Assembly: GCA_902763335.1 (NCBI GenBank)
Contig: CACWRR010000006.1
Span: 1-59,031 of the forward strand
Direction: 5' to 3'
Length of the DNA: 59,031 nt
From: an uncultured Lachnospiraceae bacterium
GTDB lineage: Bacteria; Bacillota; Clostridia; Lachnospirales; Lachnospiraceae
The translations under genes were made by a program, and so were the position numbers. The notes beneath the pieces are model-generated. The model saw only the letters and a program-made list of their open reading frames with translations. It was not told the DNA's origin and made no database searches. Positions 1-6,856 of this stretch are shown here, piece after piece. Numbering within the stretch: position 1 is the stretch's first letter; the number at the start of each line of letters is the position of its first letter.

Positions 1-173
1 ACACCCGAAATCCTTTCCGTATATACTATATATATTATCCGGATGTCCTAAGAATAATTAATAATGTTATTTTTGTAAACCCATTTTGCCTAACTGGTTG
101 TTTTTTTGCTCAAATGGTCATTTTATGCAGGCACAAGGCTGGCAATCACAAAATTTTGCCCTGTTTTTCTGCG

Positions 174-203
174 TAAAAAAACGAGAAGCCTTTCAGCTTC
201 CCG
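174..203 (-). terminator. Intrinsic terminator of the first ABC operon
   Basis: On the minus strand a GGGAAGC/GCTTCTC stem with a short loop is followed by seven T residues. It overlaps the last codons of the permease gene ending at 193. Bases 1-173 contain no convincing ORF or RNA gene. Confidence 0.7.
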
Positions 204-981
204 CACTTTCATATGCCGATATTCCCCGATTCCATATCCACACACTTATCACCATGAATATCATCGATATTGCCACAGTTCCGCCTATACAGTACAATGC
301 ATTTCCACCCCGCAGAAAATAACTTGCCGGATAGAATGAAGTAAATGCAAATGGTACGATATAAGATATTATATATCTTACTGCTTTGTTATATATTGTC
401 ACCGGATATCTTGCAAAATCACTGGACATATAGAAAACCTGCAATATACTTCCGCTTCTCTTCACCCAGAATGCTATTGCCGCACATGCAATCTTTATAC
501 TTGTAAATATAAATGTTCCAAATATTACCGCAATAATAAACAACAGCATATTTACAAATGTAAGCCGAAGACTCATTTTAACGGATGCATACACAACAAG
601 CACAATTCCTGTTATAAATTCACCCAAAGCATCAAACTGAAAATTCTCTATAATAACATGCACCAGTGGATTTATCGGTCTTGTCAGATATTTGTCAAAG
701 TCTCCCTTTCTTACTATGAAATATGCCACCTTCCACAGATTGTCAGTGGTAAAATGATCTATTCCCTTAGGAAGAAGTGAAAAACCATATATGAAGATGA
801 TTTCATTATAACTCCATCCGGCGAGATTCGGTATATTACTGAATATAATGCTGATGAACAAAATATTTGTTATCTGATTTACCAGAAAGCTCATTGCTCC
901 CGTAAGAAAATCCACTCTGTATTCCATCAACTGCTTAAAATATTGCTTGACAAATGTCTTATACAATCTCAAAAATCTCAT
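193..981 (-). CDS. ABC-2 family exporter permease (COG3694-like)
   Basis: An integral membrane protein of 262 residues with about six hydrophobic segments, the last gene of a three-gene ABC exporter operon (ATPase, permease, permease). Gene order and sequence character match the COG4586/COG4587/COG3694 exporter type, whose substrates are mostly unknown. I place the start at ATG 981 because an AGGAGG motif lies 8 nt upstream; the in-frame GTG at 990 falls inside that motif. The gene begins 15 nt after the preceding permease stop, and an intrinsic terminator overlaps its end. Substrate cannot be inferred from the sequence. Confidence 0.8.
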   Translation of the reverse strand: MRFLRLYKTFVKQYFKQLMEYRVDFLTGAMSFLVNQITNILFISIIFSNIPNLAGWSYNEIIFIYGFSLLPKGIDHFTTDNLWKVAYFIVRKGDFDKYLTRPINPLVHVIIENFQFDALGEFITGIVLVVYASVKMSLRLTFVNMLLFIIAVIFGTFIFTSIKIACAAIAFWVKRSGSILQVFYMSSDFARYPVTIYNKAVRYIISYIVPFAFTSFYPASYFLRGGNALYCIGGTVAISMIFMVISVWIWNRGISAYESAGS

Positions 982-996
982 CTTTTTCACCTCCTG

Positions 997-1824
997 TCAG
1001 CCGCCTTGAACTGCAAGTCTTTTCTCAGCCCATATCCATATAAGTTTACTTATAAGAATAAATATTGCGAGCCACATTACCTGCATAAGCATATTTATCA
1101 CCAGCTCGCTGCCTGTATACTTTTCCATGTAAATCATCACCGGAGTATATGTAAGGGATGCAAATGGCAGTCTGCTAAATACAGCTCTTACCGGACCCGG
1201 AAAAAATGCCAGCGGTATAATTGCTCCTGAGAAAAATTTTATAATGGATTCTTTCAATATATTAAATCCCCAAAGATTCAGAAGAAAAAATGCCAGATAT
1301 CCGAATATCAGATTCAGATAAAATGCCAGCAGATAACTTATGGAAATGCTTATAACAAATAATATCAGTCTTGATATTTTAAACGCCACATAGCCAAGTG
1401 CAAAATATCTGTACAGCTCCAGTCCTAACATAACCGGTATAAACACACATGTCATAAGCATTACTTTATTTCCAAGCTCAAAAAACAGAAAAGATAAATC
1501 GACTTTTACAGGTTTTATAAGCCTCATTATGATACTTCCGTCTTTTATTTCCTCTGCTATGGAATATGTTGAATCTGTTCCGGTTATAAATCCGGCAATG
1601 TTTGTCAAAAATACATACACCATCATATCAACCATTGAAAATCCCATGAAATCCGTTTTGCCTGACGATGCATACACTGCCTTCCATATGAAATACATTA
1701 CAAAACACATAAGTATTTCCCCAAGAAAGAATCCGAGAAAATTTGCCCTATACGCTATAAAATCCTGTATTCCCGCATTTGTAAATGCTCCATATGTCCT
1801 CCTTATTTTCCTAAGCCTATTCAC
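997..1824 (-). CDS. ABC-2 family exporter permease (COG4587-like)
   Basis: A 275-residue polytopic membrane protein with about six hydrophobic helices, the first of two permeases encoded downstream of the ATPase. It should pair with the next permease to form a heterodimeric transmembrane channel. The start is GTG at 1824, with GAGG 9 nt upstream; it overlaps the end of the ATPase gene by 8 nt, indicating translational coupling. The N-terminus is basic (about ten residues) before the first membrane segment, as usual for this family. Function as an exporter is a family inference; no substrate clue is visible. Confidence 0.8.
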   Translation of the reverse strand: MNRLRKIRRTYGAFTNAGIQDFIAYRANFLGFFLGEILMCFVMYFIWKAVYASSGKTDFMGFSMVDMMVYVFLTNIAGFITGTDSTYSIAEEIKDGSIIMRLIKPVKVDLSFLFFELGNKVMLMTCVFIPVMLGLELYRYFALGYVAFKISRLILFVISISISYLLAFYLNLIFGYLAFFLLNLWGFNILKESIIKFFSGAIIPLAFFPGPVRAVFSRLPFASLTYTPVMIYMEKYTGSELVINMLMQVMWLAIFILISKLIWIWAEKRLAVQGG

Positions 1825-2830
1825 TAAGCTTCACCTCACTCCTGTATATCATTCTGATAATCTCCTCTATGTCCGCTTCCTTTACGGCAATATCCCTGAC
1901 ACCAACAGTTTTTAAGATATAATTTAGCATATCTGTCATATTTACCTTTGAAGAATCAAACTTAAGCACCAGTCCCGTTCCTTTTTTCTCTATATCATAG
2001 TCCTCACAGGTAAGTCCGAAAGCTTCCGAAAGCTTTATCTTATCAGCAGAATTTCCATCAAACAGTGAAACATCCACTTCCCTTATCTTTCCATATGTAT
2101 TCTTCATCTTCATAAGACTTCCGTCATATACCATCTTTCCCTTATCTATCATGACAATTCTCTCGCACAGCGTTTCGATGTCATTCAAATCATGGGTGGT
2201 AAGTATAATTGTAGTCTTATCCTGCTTATTTATCTTAGCTATTGCCTTTCTGATATTATCCTTAACTACCACATCAAGTCCTATAGTCGGCTCATCAAGA
2301 AACAATACCTTTGGACTGTGAAGCATTGATGCAGCTATATCAGCTCTCATTCTCTGTCCGAGAGACAGGGTTCTTACCGGACTTTTTATAAATTCCTGCA
2401 AATCAAGAACCTCATTCAAAAATTCCATCCTGTCTTTAAACTTTGATTCATCTATCATGTATATTTCTTTTAAAACACTATACGTTTCTGTCAGTGGCAA
2501 ATCCCACCAAAGCTGTGTTCTCTGGCCAAAAACTACCCCTATTTCCTTAACATACTGCTTTCTGTTCTTATACGGTATCTGTCCATTTATCTTCAATGTA
2601 CCTGATGTAGGTGTCAGTATGCCTGTAAGCATCTTTATTGCTGTGGATTTTCCTGCCCCATTCGGACCAATAAACCCCAGAATCTCACCTTCTGCAACGT
2701 CAAAAGTAAGTCCGTCCACAGCCTTTACTGTTTCTGTTTTTTTGTGAAACAGTGACTTTACGCTGCCGGATAACCCCGGGTCTTTTATTGTCTTTTTAAA
2801 TTCCTTTTTTAGATCCTTTACCTCAATCAC
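1817..2830 (-). CDS. ABC transporter ATP-binding protein (COG4586-like)
   Basis: The 337-residue ATPase of an ABC-2 exporter. Visible motifs are Walker A GPNGAGKST, signature LSLGQRMRADIA, Walker B VLFLDEPTIGLD and the switch histidine in TTHDLNDIE. The N-terminal extension before Walker A (SGSVKSLFHKKTE) is typical of the COG4586 group. I choose GTG 2830 as start: GGAG lies exactly 7 nt upstream, and the longer in-frame reading would translate through an intrinsic terminator. Downstream permeases overlap or follow closely. A promoter, a short leader ORF and a terminator lie upstream (2871-3091), suggesting conditional read-through. Confidence 0.9.
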   Translation of the reverse strand: MIEVKDLKKEFKKTIKDPGLSGSVKSLFHKKTETVKAVDGLTFDVAEGEILGFIGPNGAGKSTAIKMLTGILTPTSGTLKINGQIPYKNRKQYVKEIGVVFGQRTQLWWDLPLTETYSVLKEIYMIDESKFKDRMEFLNEVLDLQEFIKSPVRTLSLGQRMRADIAASMLHSPKVLFLDEPTIGLDVVVKDNIRKAIAKINKQDKTTIILTTHDLNDIETLCERIVMIDKGKMVYDGSLMKMKNTYGKIREVDVSLFDGNSADKIKLSEAFGLTCEDYDIEKKGTGLVLKFDSSKVNMTDMLNYILKTVGVRDIAVKEADIEEIIRMIYRSEVKLSE

Positions 2831-2870
2831 TTTTTTTCTCCTTTCCATACCTTTTTTGCAAAAAAATTGT

Positions 2871-2899
2871 AAAAAAAAGTACGACCACAAGGATCGTAC
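2871..2899 (-). terminator. Intrinsic terminator / possible attenuator
   Basis: On the minus strand a stem of GTACGATCC and GGTCGTAC (one bulged T, 4-nt loop) is followed by eight T residues. It sits between the 24-codon ORF (2952-3026) and the GTG start of the ABC ATPase at 2830, with no second promoter evident between them. It is therefore placed to attenuate the ABC operon. Confidence 0.75.
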
Positions 2900-2951
2900 C
2901 ATTCCATATAAAAATATATATTATATTCCCAAGAACAAAACAACCATGTAA

Positions 2952-3026
2952 TTATCTTTCATAACCTATGCCGGCAATGTCTCTGTATTCAATTGTGCCT
3001 TTATAAGTATTCTGATAATATCTCAT
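2952..3026 (-). CDS. 24-residue leader peptide ORF
   Basis: ATG at 3026 is preceded by AAAGGAG at 8-nt spacing, and the frame ends with TAA at 2952-2954. The peptide has 24 residues, starts MRYYQNTYKG and ends GIGYER; it is rich in Tyr and Arg and has no membrane segment. It lies directly behind a consensus promoter and upstream of an intrinsic terminator and the ABC exporter genes. I infer a regulatory leader peptide, but a standalone small protein is equally possible. I do not recognise the sequence. Confidence 0.55.
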   Translation of the reverse strand: MRYYQNTYKGTIEYRDIAGIGYER

Positions 3027-3062
3027 GTTTGTTTTCTCCTTTCTTATTTTACACTTTCGTGA

Positions 3063-3091
3063 ATTATACTCTATATATTTTGTAATGTCAA
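3063..3091 (-). promoter_or_regulatory. Sigma-A promoter for leader ORF and ABC operon
   Basis: TTGACA (3086-3091), a 17-nt spacer and TATAAT (3063-3068) on the minus strand match consensus exactly. Predicted transcription starts near 3056, about 30 nt before the leader ORF. The -35 box overlaps the stop codon of cobA. Confidence 0.85.
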
Positions 3092-3612
3092 TACTCAATT
3101 CCTTTTCTTGCCTTAATATTTTTTTCAAACGGATGTCTTACCTGTTTCATTTCCGTAATATAATCGGCACTGTCCATGAATATTTTATCAGGTGCCCTGC
3201 CTGTAAATACAAGCTCCATATTGTCAGGTCTGCCCTCTATCAGTTTCTTTATCTTTTCCTTATCAAGTACATCAAGATTATATGCGGCACACACTTCATC
3301 CAGAACAAGCATATCGCACTTTCCTGCACTTACAATCTCTGTCGCCTCATCTATACTTTTATTGTGCATCTTCCTCACTTCTTCTACTTCTTCCGGTGTC
3401 ATATTGCTTACAAATCCCAAATCTTTATAATTTCTTATCACCGTAACATTATCGAGTTTCTTTAAGACCTCTATCTCACCTGTCTCACTTCCTTTTAAAA
3501 ACTGTACAAACACTACCCGCATGCCTGCCCCCACAGCTCTCAGTGCCAGACCTGCCGCTGCCGTAGTCTTTCCCTTTCCATTGCCACAATACAAATGAAC
3601 CAATCCCTGCAT
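3088..3612 (-). CDS. cobA: Cob(I)yrinic acid a,c-diamide adenosyltransferase
   Basis: A 174-residue CobA/BtuR-type corrinoid adenosyltransferase, which transfers the 5'-deoxyadenosyl group from ATP to cobalt to make coenzyme B12 forms. It starts with the family P-loop YCGNGKGKTTAAAGLALRA at residues 8-26, has the VVFVQFLKGS segment (about residue 34), the LVLDEVCAAY Walker B-like motif, and a FTGRAPD motif near the end. Length fits the family. No other cobalamin genes are adjacent and no B12 riboswitch is apparent upstream, so it probably serves corrinoid salvage. A 69-nt palindrome lies upstream. Confidence 0.93.
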   Translation of the reverse strand: MQGLVHLYCGNGKGKTTAAAGLALRAVGAGMRVVFVQFLKGSETGEIEVLKKLDNVTVIRNYKDLGFVSNMTPEEVEEVRKMHNKSIDEATEIVSAGKCDMLVLDEVCAAYNLDVLDKEKIKKLIEGRPDNMELVFTGRAPDKIFMDSADYITEMKQVRHPFEKNIKARKGIEY

Positions 3613-3680
3613 CCTGCATCCATCCTTTCTGATACCATAAAACTAAATATATAACTGCGAAACATACAACATCTTCTTTG

Positions 3681-3749
3681 TACATAATTAATAAATGCAC
3701 CAGCCGCTGGCAGCGGTAGCGAGCCTCCGCTGCATTTATTAATTATGTA
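3681..3749. repeat. 69-nt palindromic element
   Basis: Two perfect 19-nt inverted arms (3681-3699 and 3731-3749, outer end TACATAATTA) enclose a GC-rich 31-nt centre that itself contains GCAGCGG/CCGCTGC pairing. The AT-rich arms and GC-rich core differ from nearby spacer DNA. It resembles a small palindromic repeat or miniature element rather than a terminator, as no T-run follows on either strand. I saw no second copy in the window. Confidence 0.6.
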
Positions 3750-3865
3750 TAATCGAACGTCGTCACTCATTTCGCTCTATAAATTTAATTTTAGAAATTT
3801 TTATGCAACTAGTCAAGCCATACTACATATTATTAACTGTAATCATAATTTATGGAGGAACAAAT

Positions 3866-4102
3866 ATGAGTGATTTAGCTGCAACAAACTGCGGTGGATG
3901 CAATTGCGGATGCGGAGGTAACGATAACGGAGGTTGCAATATTATCTTCATTATACTTATTCTTCTGTGCTGCTGCGGCGGTGACAACGGCTGGGGCAAT
4001 GGCAACAACGGCTGCGGATGTGACTGCACAATCCTTATCATTTTACTTCTTCTTTGCGGATGCGGTTCAGGAAATGGCGGATGCCTCGGCTGCGGATGCT
4101 AA
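3866..4102 (+). CDS. Cysteine/glycine-rich small protein
   Basis: A 78-residue protein with 16 cysteines and many glycines. Three Cys/Gly blocks (about residues 9-24, 35-54 and 64-78) alternate with two short hydrophobic stretches (residues 25-34 and 55-63), giving an internal near-duplication. The start at ATG 3866 is set by GGAGG 7 nt upstream. It resembles small proteins sometimes labelled 'chorion class high-cysteine' in Clostridia; no function is established. The hydrophobic stretches look short for normal membrane helices. Roles in the spore coat, metal binding or membrane association are possibilities only. A perfect 11-bp hairpin follows the stop. Confidence 0.75.
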   Translation: MSDLAATNCGGCNCGCGGNDNGGCNIIFIILILLCCCGGDNGWGNGNNGCGCDCTILIILLLLCGCGSGNGGCLGCGC

Positions 4103-4111
4103 TATAACCAT

Positions 4112-4137
4112 CAGGGAAATGCTCTCGCATTTCCCTG
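4112..4137 (+). terminator. Hairpin after the Cys-rich gene
   Basis: A perfect 11-bp stem (CAGGGAAATGC / GCATTTCCCTG) with a TCTC loop begins 9 nt after the stop codon. The following sequence is AT-rich but not a clear T-run, so it may be a weak terminator or an mRNA-stabilising hairpin. Confidence 0.55.
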
Positions 4138-4168
4138 CATTATTATATAATAAAGGCGTGTGATATAT

Positions 4169-4306
4169 GTGAACAATCCTGACAGACATTACACTCTCAT
4201 TGAAACAGAAGACACAATATACGAGTGTGACCTCGACTGCATTTCTCTTTTGGAGGCCCGCAATGTATTCATACTTCTTATGTGCATAAAATTTTATCTT
4301 TCATAG
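4169..4306 (+). CDS. Possible 45-residue hypothetical protein
   Basis: An open frame from GTG 4169 to TAG 4304-4306. The product begins NNPDRHYTLIE, has an acidic middle with two cysteines (TIYECDLDC) and ends in a hydrophobic stretch (VFILLMCIKFYLS). An AAAGG motif lies about 12 nt before the GTG, slightly far for a ribosome binding site. It sits between the Cys-rich gene and two small unknown genes in the same orientation. I do not recognise it and the evidence is modest. Confidence 0.35.
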   Translation: MNNPDRHYTLIETEDTIYECDLDCISLLEARNVFILLMCIKFYLS

Positions 4307-4364
4307 TAATGACATGTACTGAATATAATCTATTGTTCAGATAATTATATCAGGAGGTCTTATT

Positions 4365-4823
4365 ATGGATTCAAATATTGAACAACTTACACAGTTTGAC
4401 AGTCTTATCTCACCAAAACAGCTTCAGATAATAAAATCGGCGCTGCCGTATATACCACTTAATGACCGCAAAGTAATATCCCTGATTGTAAAATTTCAGG
4501 AACTCAAAAATACCCTTCATCTGTATGACAACACATCAGATGAAACCCTCGGAATATGTTCGTCAAATGAAAATGTAAACGAAAATCTTGCCGAGATGGT
4601 TGACAGTATAAAACATTATTGTACTGATGCTGAAAAGGAAAATCTTGATTTTTATTACAATATTGCATGTGCATTTAATCTGTCAAGGGCATGTGCTGAA
4701 GATTGCAAAGATTCTTCAGAAAACCACGGTTTTGATGCCGGAAATATATTAAAATCCATGCTGTCACCTGAACAACAGACATTACTTGAAAGCTGTTCTC
4801 TTATGTTTGGATTGAATAAATAA
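4365..4823 (+). CDS. Hypothetical protein, 152 residues
   Basis: I do not recognise a family. The protein is soluble and mostly helical in character, begins MDSNIEQLTQFDSLISPKQ, contains several cysteines (around residues 64, 86, 103, 111, 115 and 144) and ends in a segment SMLSPEQQTLLESCSLMFG. AGGAGG lies 7 nt before the ATG, so expression is likely. The next gene follows 16 nt later with its own GGAGG, suggesting a two-gene unit ending at a strong terminator (5117-5154). Both proteins contain a 'SPKQLQ/SPEKLN' type motif near the N-terminus, so they may be distantly related. Confidence 0.65.
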   Translation: MDSNIEQLTQFDSLISPKQLQIIKSALPYIPLNDRKVISLIVKFQELKNTLHLYDNTSDETLGICSSNENVNENLAEMVDSIKHYCTDAEKENLDFYYNIACAFNLSRACAEDCKDSSENHGFDAGNILKSMLSPEQQTLLESCSLMFGLNK

Positions 4824-4839
4824 TTAATTTGGAGGTTCT

Positions 4840-5133
4840 ATGAGTAATATAGATTGGAAAAGTTATCCGGGATTAAACGGCATATCTCCCGAAAAATTAA
4901 ATATGCTGACTTCGATATTATCTCAGGCTGAATCGGTTAAAAGTGATTCCCTGATTCCTTTTTTTCTAAAATCAGCATCAGAAGCAAACAAAAAAGGAAT
5001 ATCCTTTTCCGATAGCGAGACTGACCTTATATTAAATGTTCTCAAAACCAGAATGTCAAAACAGGATATTCAAAAAATTGACACCATAAGAAAATTATCC
5101 CAGATGATAGCAAAAAAACAGGCGAACAGTTAA
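4840..5133 (+). CDS. Hypothetical protein, 97 residues
   Basis: An unrecognised small, probably all-helical soluble protein beginning MSNIDWKSYPGLNGISPEKL and ending with a lysine-rich helix (MIAKKQANS). GGAGG lies 7 nt upstream of the ATG and the gene follows its neighbour by 16 nt. The stop codon lies in the loop of the terminator hairpin at 5117-5154. The two genes probably form one transcript with related roles; nothing indicates the function. Confidence 0.65.
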   Translation: MSNIDWKSYPGLNGISPEKLNMLTSILSQAESVKSDSLIPFFLKSASEANKKGISFSDSETDLILNVLKTRMSKQDIQKIDTIRKLSQMIAKKQANS

Positions 5134-5154
5134 AACTGTACGCCCTGTTTTTTT
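5117..5154. terminator. Intrinsic terminator between convergent genes
   Basis: AACAGGCGAACAGT pairs with ACTGTACGCCCTGTT around a TAAA loop, followed by a T-run on the plus strand and preceded by an A-run. It can serve the plus-strand small genes and the minus-strand amylase. Confidence 0.8.
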
Positions 5155-5162
5155 CATAGTTT

Positions 5163-6821
5163 TTATTCCGTTTTAGTTAAAGTATCCTTTTGTTCTACCG
5201 TTTCTTCCGGTTCAACATCTTCTTCTGATTCTTCCTCTTTACGAAAATGTTCTGTAATTATAATCTTCTCTTCTCCATCCTCGGCTGTCGCAGCAGATTC
5301 ATCATCATGAACCTCATCAAGAGCTCCCACTTCCATTGGGTCTGTGTATTCCCCATCATACTCACCTGCCACAGTTCCTCTCTTTGGAATATATACAGAT
5401 ACACTTCCGTCATTCACGGTAAACCAGCCAAAACCCTCATCGTCTATAATCACATCTTCACTGACATTTTTTAATGCATCATAAAAATGGCATCCTGCAT
5501 AATGTTTTCCAACATACATTCTCTTTCTGCCACCTGTACTGACGGTCATAACAACTGCCAGACCTGATTCCGTAATATCTTTTACGCCTTCTCTTGTCCA
5601 GCCCACTATACTTCTGTCATCAAAATAATCATGCTGTCTTCCGTATGCATAATCACGTCTTAGCTCTATTATTCTCTTTAGAGATTTTACCGCTTTTATC
5701 TTATTATGTGGTATTCCATAATAATCACCATAGAACACACACGGATATCCGGTATCCCTCAACATTATGATTGAATACGCATGCGGCTTAAACCACTCAA
5801 GAACCCATGATTCAAGTGCCTGTTCCGGCTGTGTATCATGATTGTCCACAAATGTAACCGCCAGTTCCGGATATTTGCCAACTAGTGTATTCTTCAATAT
5901 GTATCTCATATCATAATACCCATTACTGTTAGATGCATGATGCATATTAAAATGAAGTGGCACATCAAACAATGATAAAGAATGTTCTGATTTCTCTATA
6001 TAATTTTCAAGTATGGGAAGTTCTGCATTCCAGTATTCTCCAACAGCAAATATATCCTTGCCCGAATATTCCCTAAGTTTTCTTAACCATACCTTAAAAA
6101 AGCTAAAGTCAATATGTTTGACCGCATCCAGTCTGAACCCGTCAACTCCGGTAAAATCATAATACCATTTTCCCCAGTTTTCAAGTTCCTCAACCACCTC
6201 CGGATCACTCATATCAAGGTCAACTCCCATAAGATAGTCATAGTTTCCAAACTCGCCGTCTACATCGCTGTCCCATTCTTTTCCGATAAATCTGTAGATA
6301 CCACTCTCTTTACTTTTTGCATCATAATCCGTGGCATGAAAGTTTGTCCAGTCCCATTTAAAATCAGAATATTTTCCGTTTCTTCCCGGAAATGTAAATT
6401 TAGTCCAGACAGTTATCTTTCTCTTGCCCTCTATCTCGCGGTTTCTGTCCATCGCATCCTGACCGTACGCAAAGATTCTCTCCTTTTCGTCGGCCCCCAT
6501 GCGATGTCCGAGAACTATGTCTGCAAGCACTTCTATATTATTATTCTGCAATGTTTTAACAGCATTCAGATATTCATCTTTAGTTCCGTATTTGGTTGCA
6601 ACCGTACCCTTCTGATCAAATTCGCCAAGATCATACAGATCATATACTGCATATCCGACATCTTTCTTACCGCCTGCACCTTTATAGGCAGGCGGCAGCC
6701 ATACACTTGTAATTCCATTGTCAGATATATTCCCGGCTTCTTTTGAAACCTTATTCCAAAATGTCTGATTAGCAGGTACATACCACTCAAAATACTGCAT
6801 CATGGTTTTATTTCTGTTCAT
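5163..6821 (-). CDS. Cytoplasmic alpha-amylase (GH13)
   Basis: A 552-residue glycoside hydrolase family 13 enzyme that cleaves alpha-1,4-glucan bonds, of the cytoplasmic MMQYFEWY-starting subfamily. Conserved regions are visible: ADIVLGHRMGAD (region I), GFRLDAVKH with nucleophile Asp232, AVGEYW with acid/base Glu262, and FVDNHDTQ with Asp329 (numbered from the chosen start). There is no signal peptide, so it acts inside the cell, probably on glycogen or imported maltodextrin. ATG 6821 is preferred over the ATG at 6839 because GTGAGG lies 6 nt upstream. About 60 C-terminal residues are unusually acidic (EEESEEDVEPEETVEQ) and lie outside the catalytic fold. Confidence 0.92.
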   Translation of the reverse strand: MNRNKTMMQYFEWYVPANQTFWNKVSKEAGNISDNGITSVWLPPAYKGAGGKKDVGYAVYDLYDLGEFDQKGTVATKYGTKDEYLNAVKTLQNNNIEVLADIVLGHRMGADEKERIFAYGQDAMDRNREIEGKRKITVWTKFTFPGRNGKYSDFKWDWTNFHATDYDAKSKESGIYRFIGKEWDSDVDGEFGNYDYLMGVDLDMSDPEVVEELENWGKWYYDFTGVDGFRLDAVKHIDFSFFKVWLRKLREYSGKDIFAVGEYWNAELPILENYIEKSEHSLSLFDVPLHFNMHHASNSNGYYDMRYILKNTLVGKYPELAVTFVDNHDTQPEQALESWVLEWFKPHAYSIIMLRDTGYPCVFYGDYYGIPHNKIKAVKSLKRIIELRRDYAYGRQHDYFDDRSIVGWTREGVKDITESGLAVVMTVSTGGRKRMYVGKHYAGCHFYDALKNVSEDVIIDDEGFGWFTVNDGSVSVYIPKRGTVAGEYDGEYTDPMEVGALDEVHDDESAATAEDGEEKIIITEHFRKEEESEEDVEPEETVEQKDTLTKTE

Positions 6822-6856
6822 AACTTGCCTCACTTCCATACGGAACTTTTAATATG

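Noticed and set aside
2831-2902. N-terminal extension of the ABC ATPase to 2902
   Set aside because: It would translate the terminator hairpin and lacks a ribosome site; GTG 2830 has a perfectly spaced GGAG.
3540-3770. 76-residue minus-strand ORF spanning the palindrome and the start of cobA
   Set aside because: It overlaps cobA in another frame and reads through the palindrome, with no ribosome site; treated as a chance ORF.
3613-3865. Cobalamin riboswitch upstream of cobA
   Set aside because: No B12-box sequence was found and the space is occupied by the palindrome; the element does not resemble a riboswitch.
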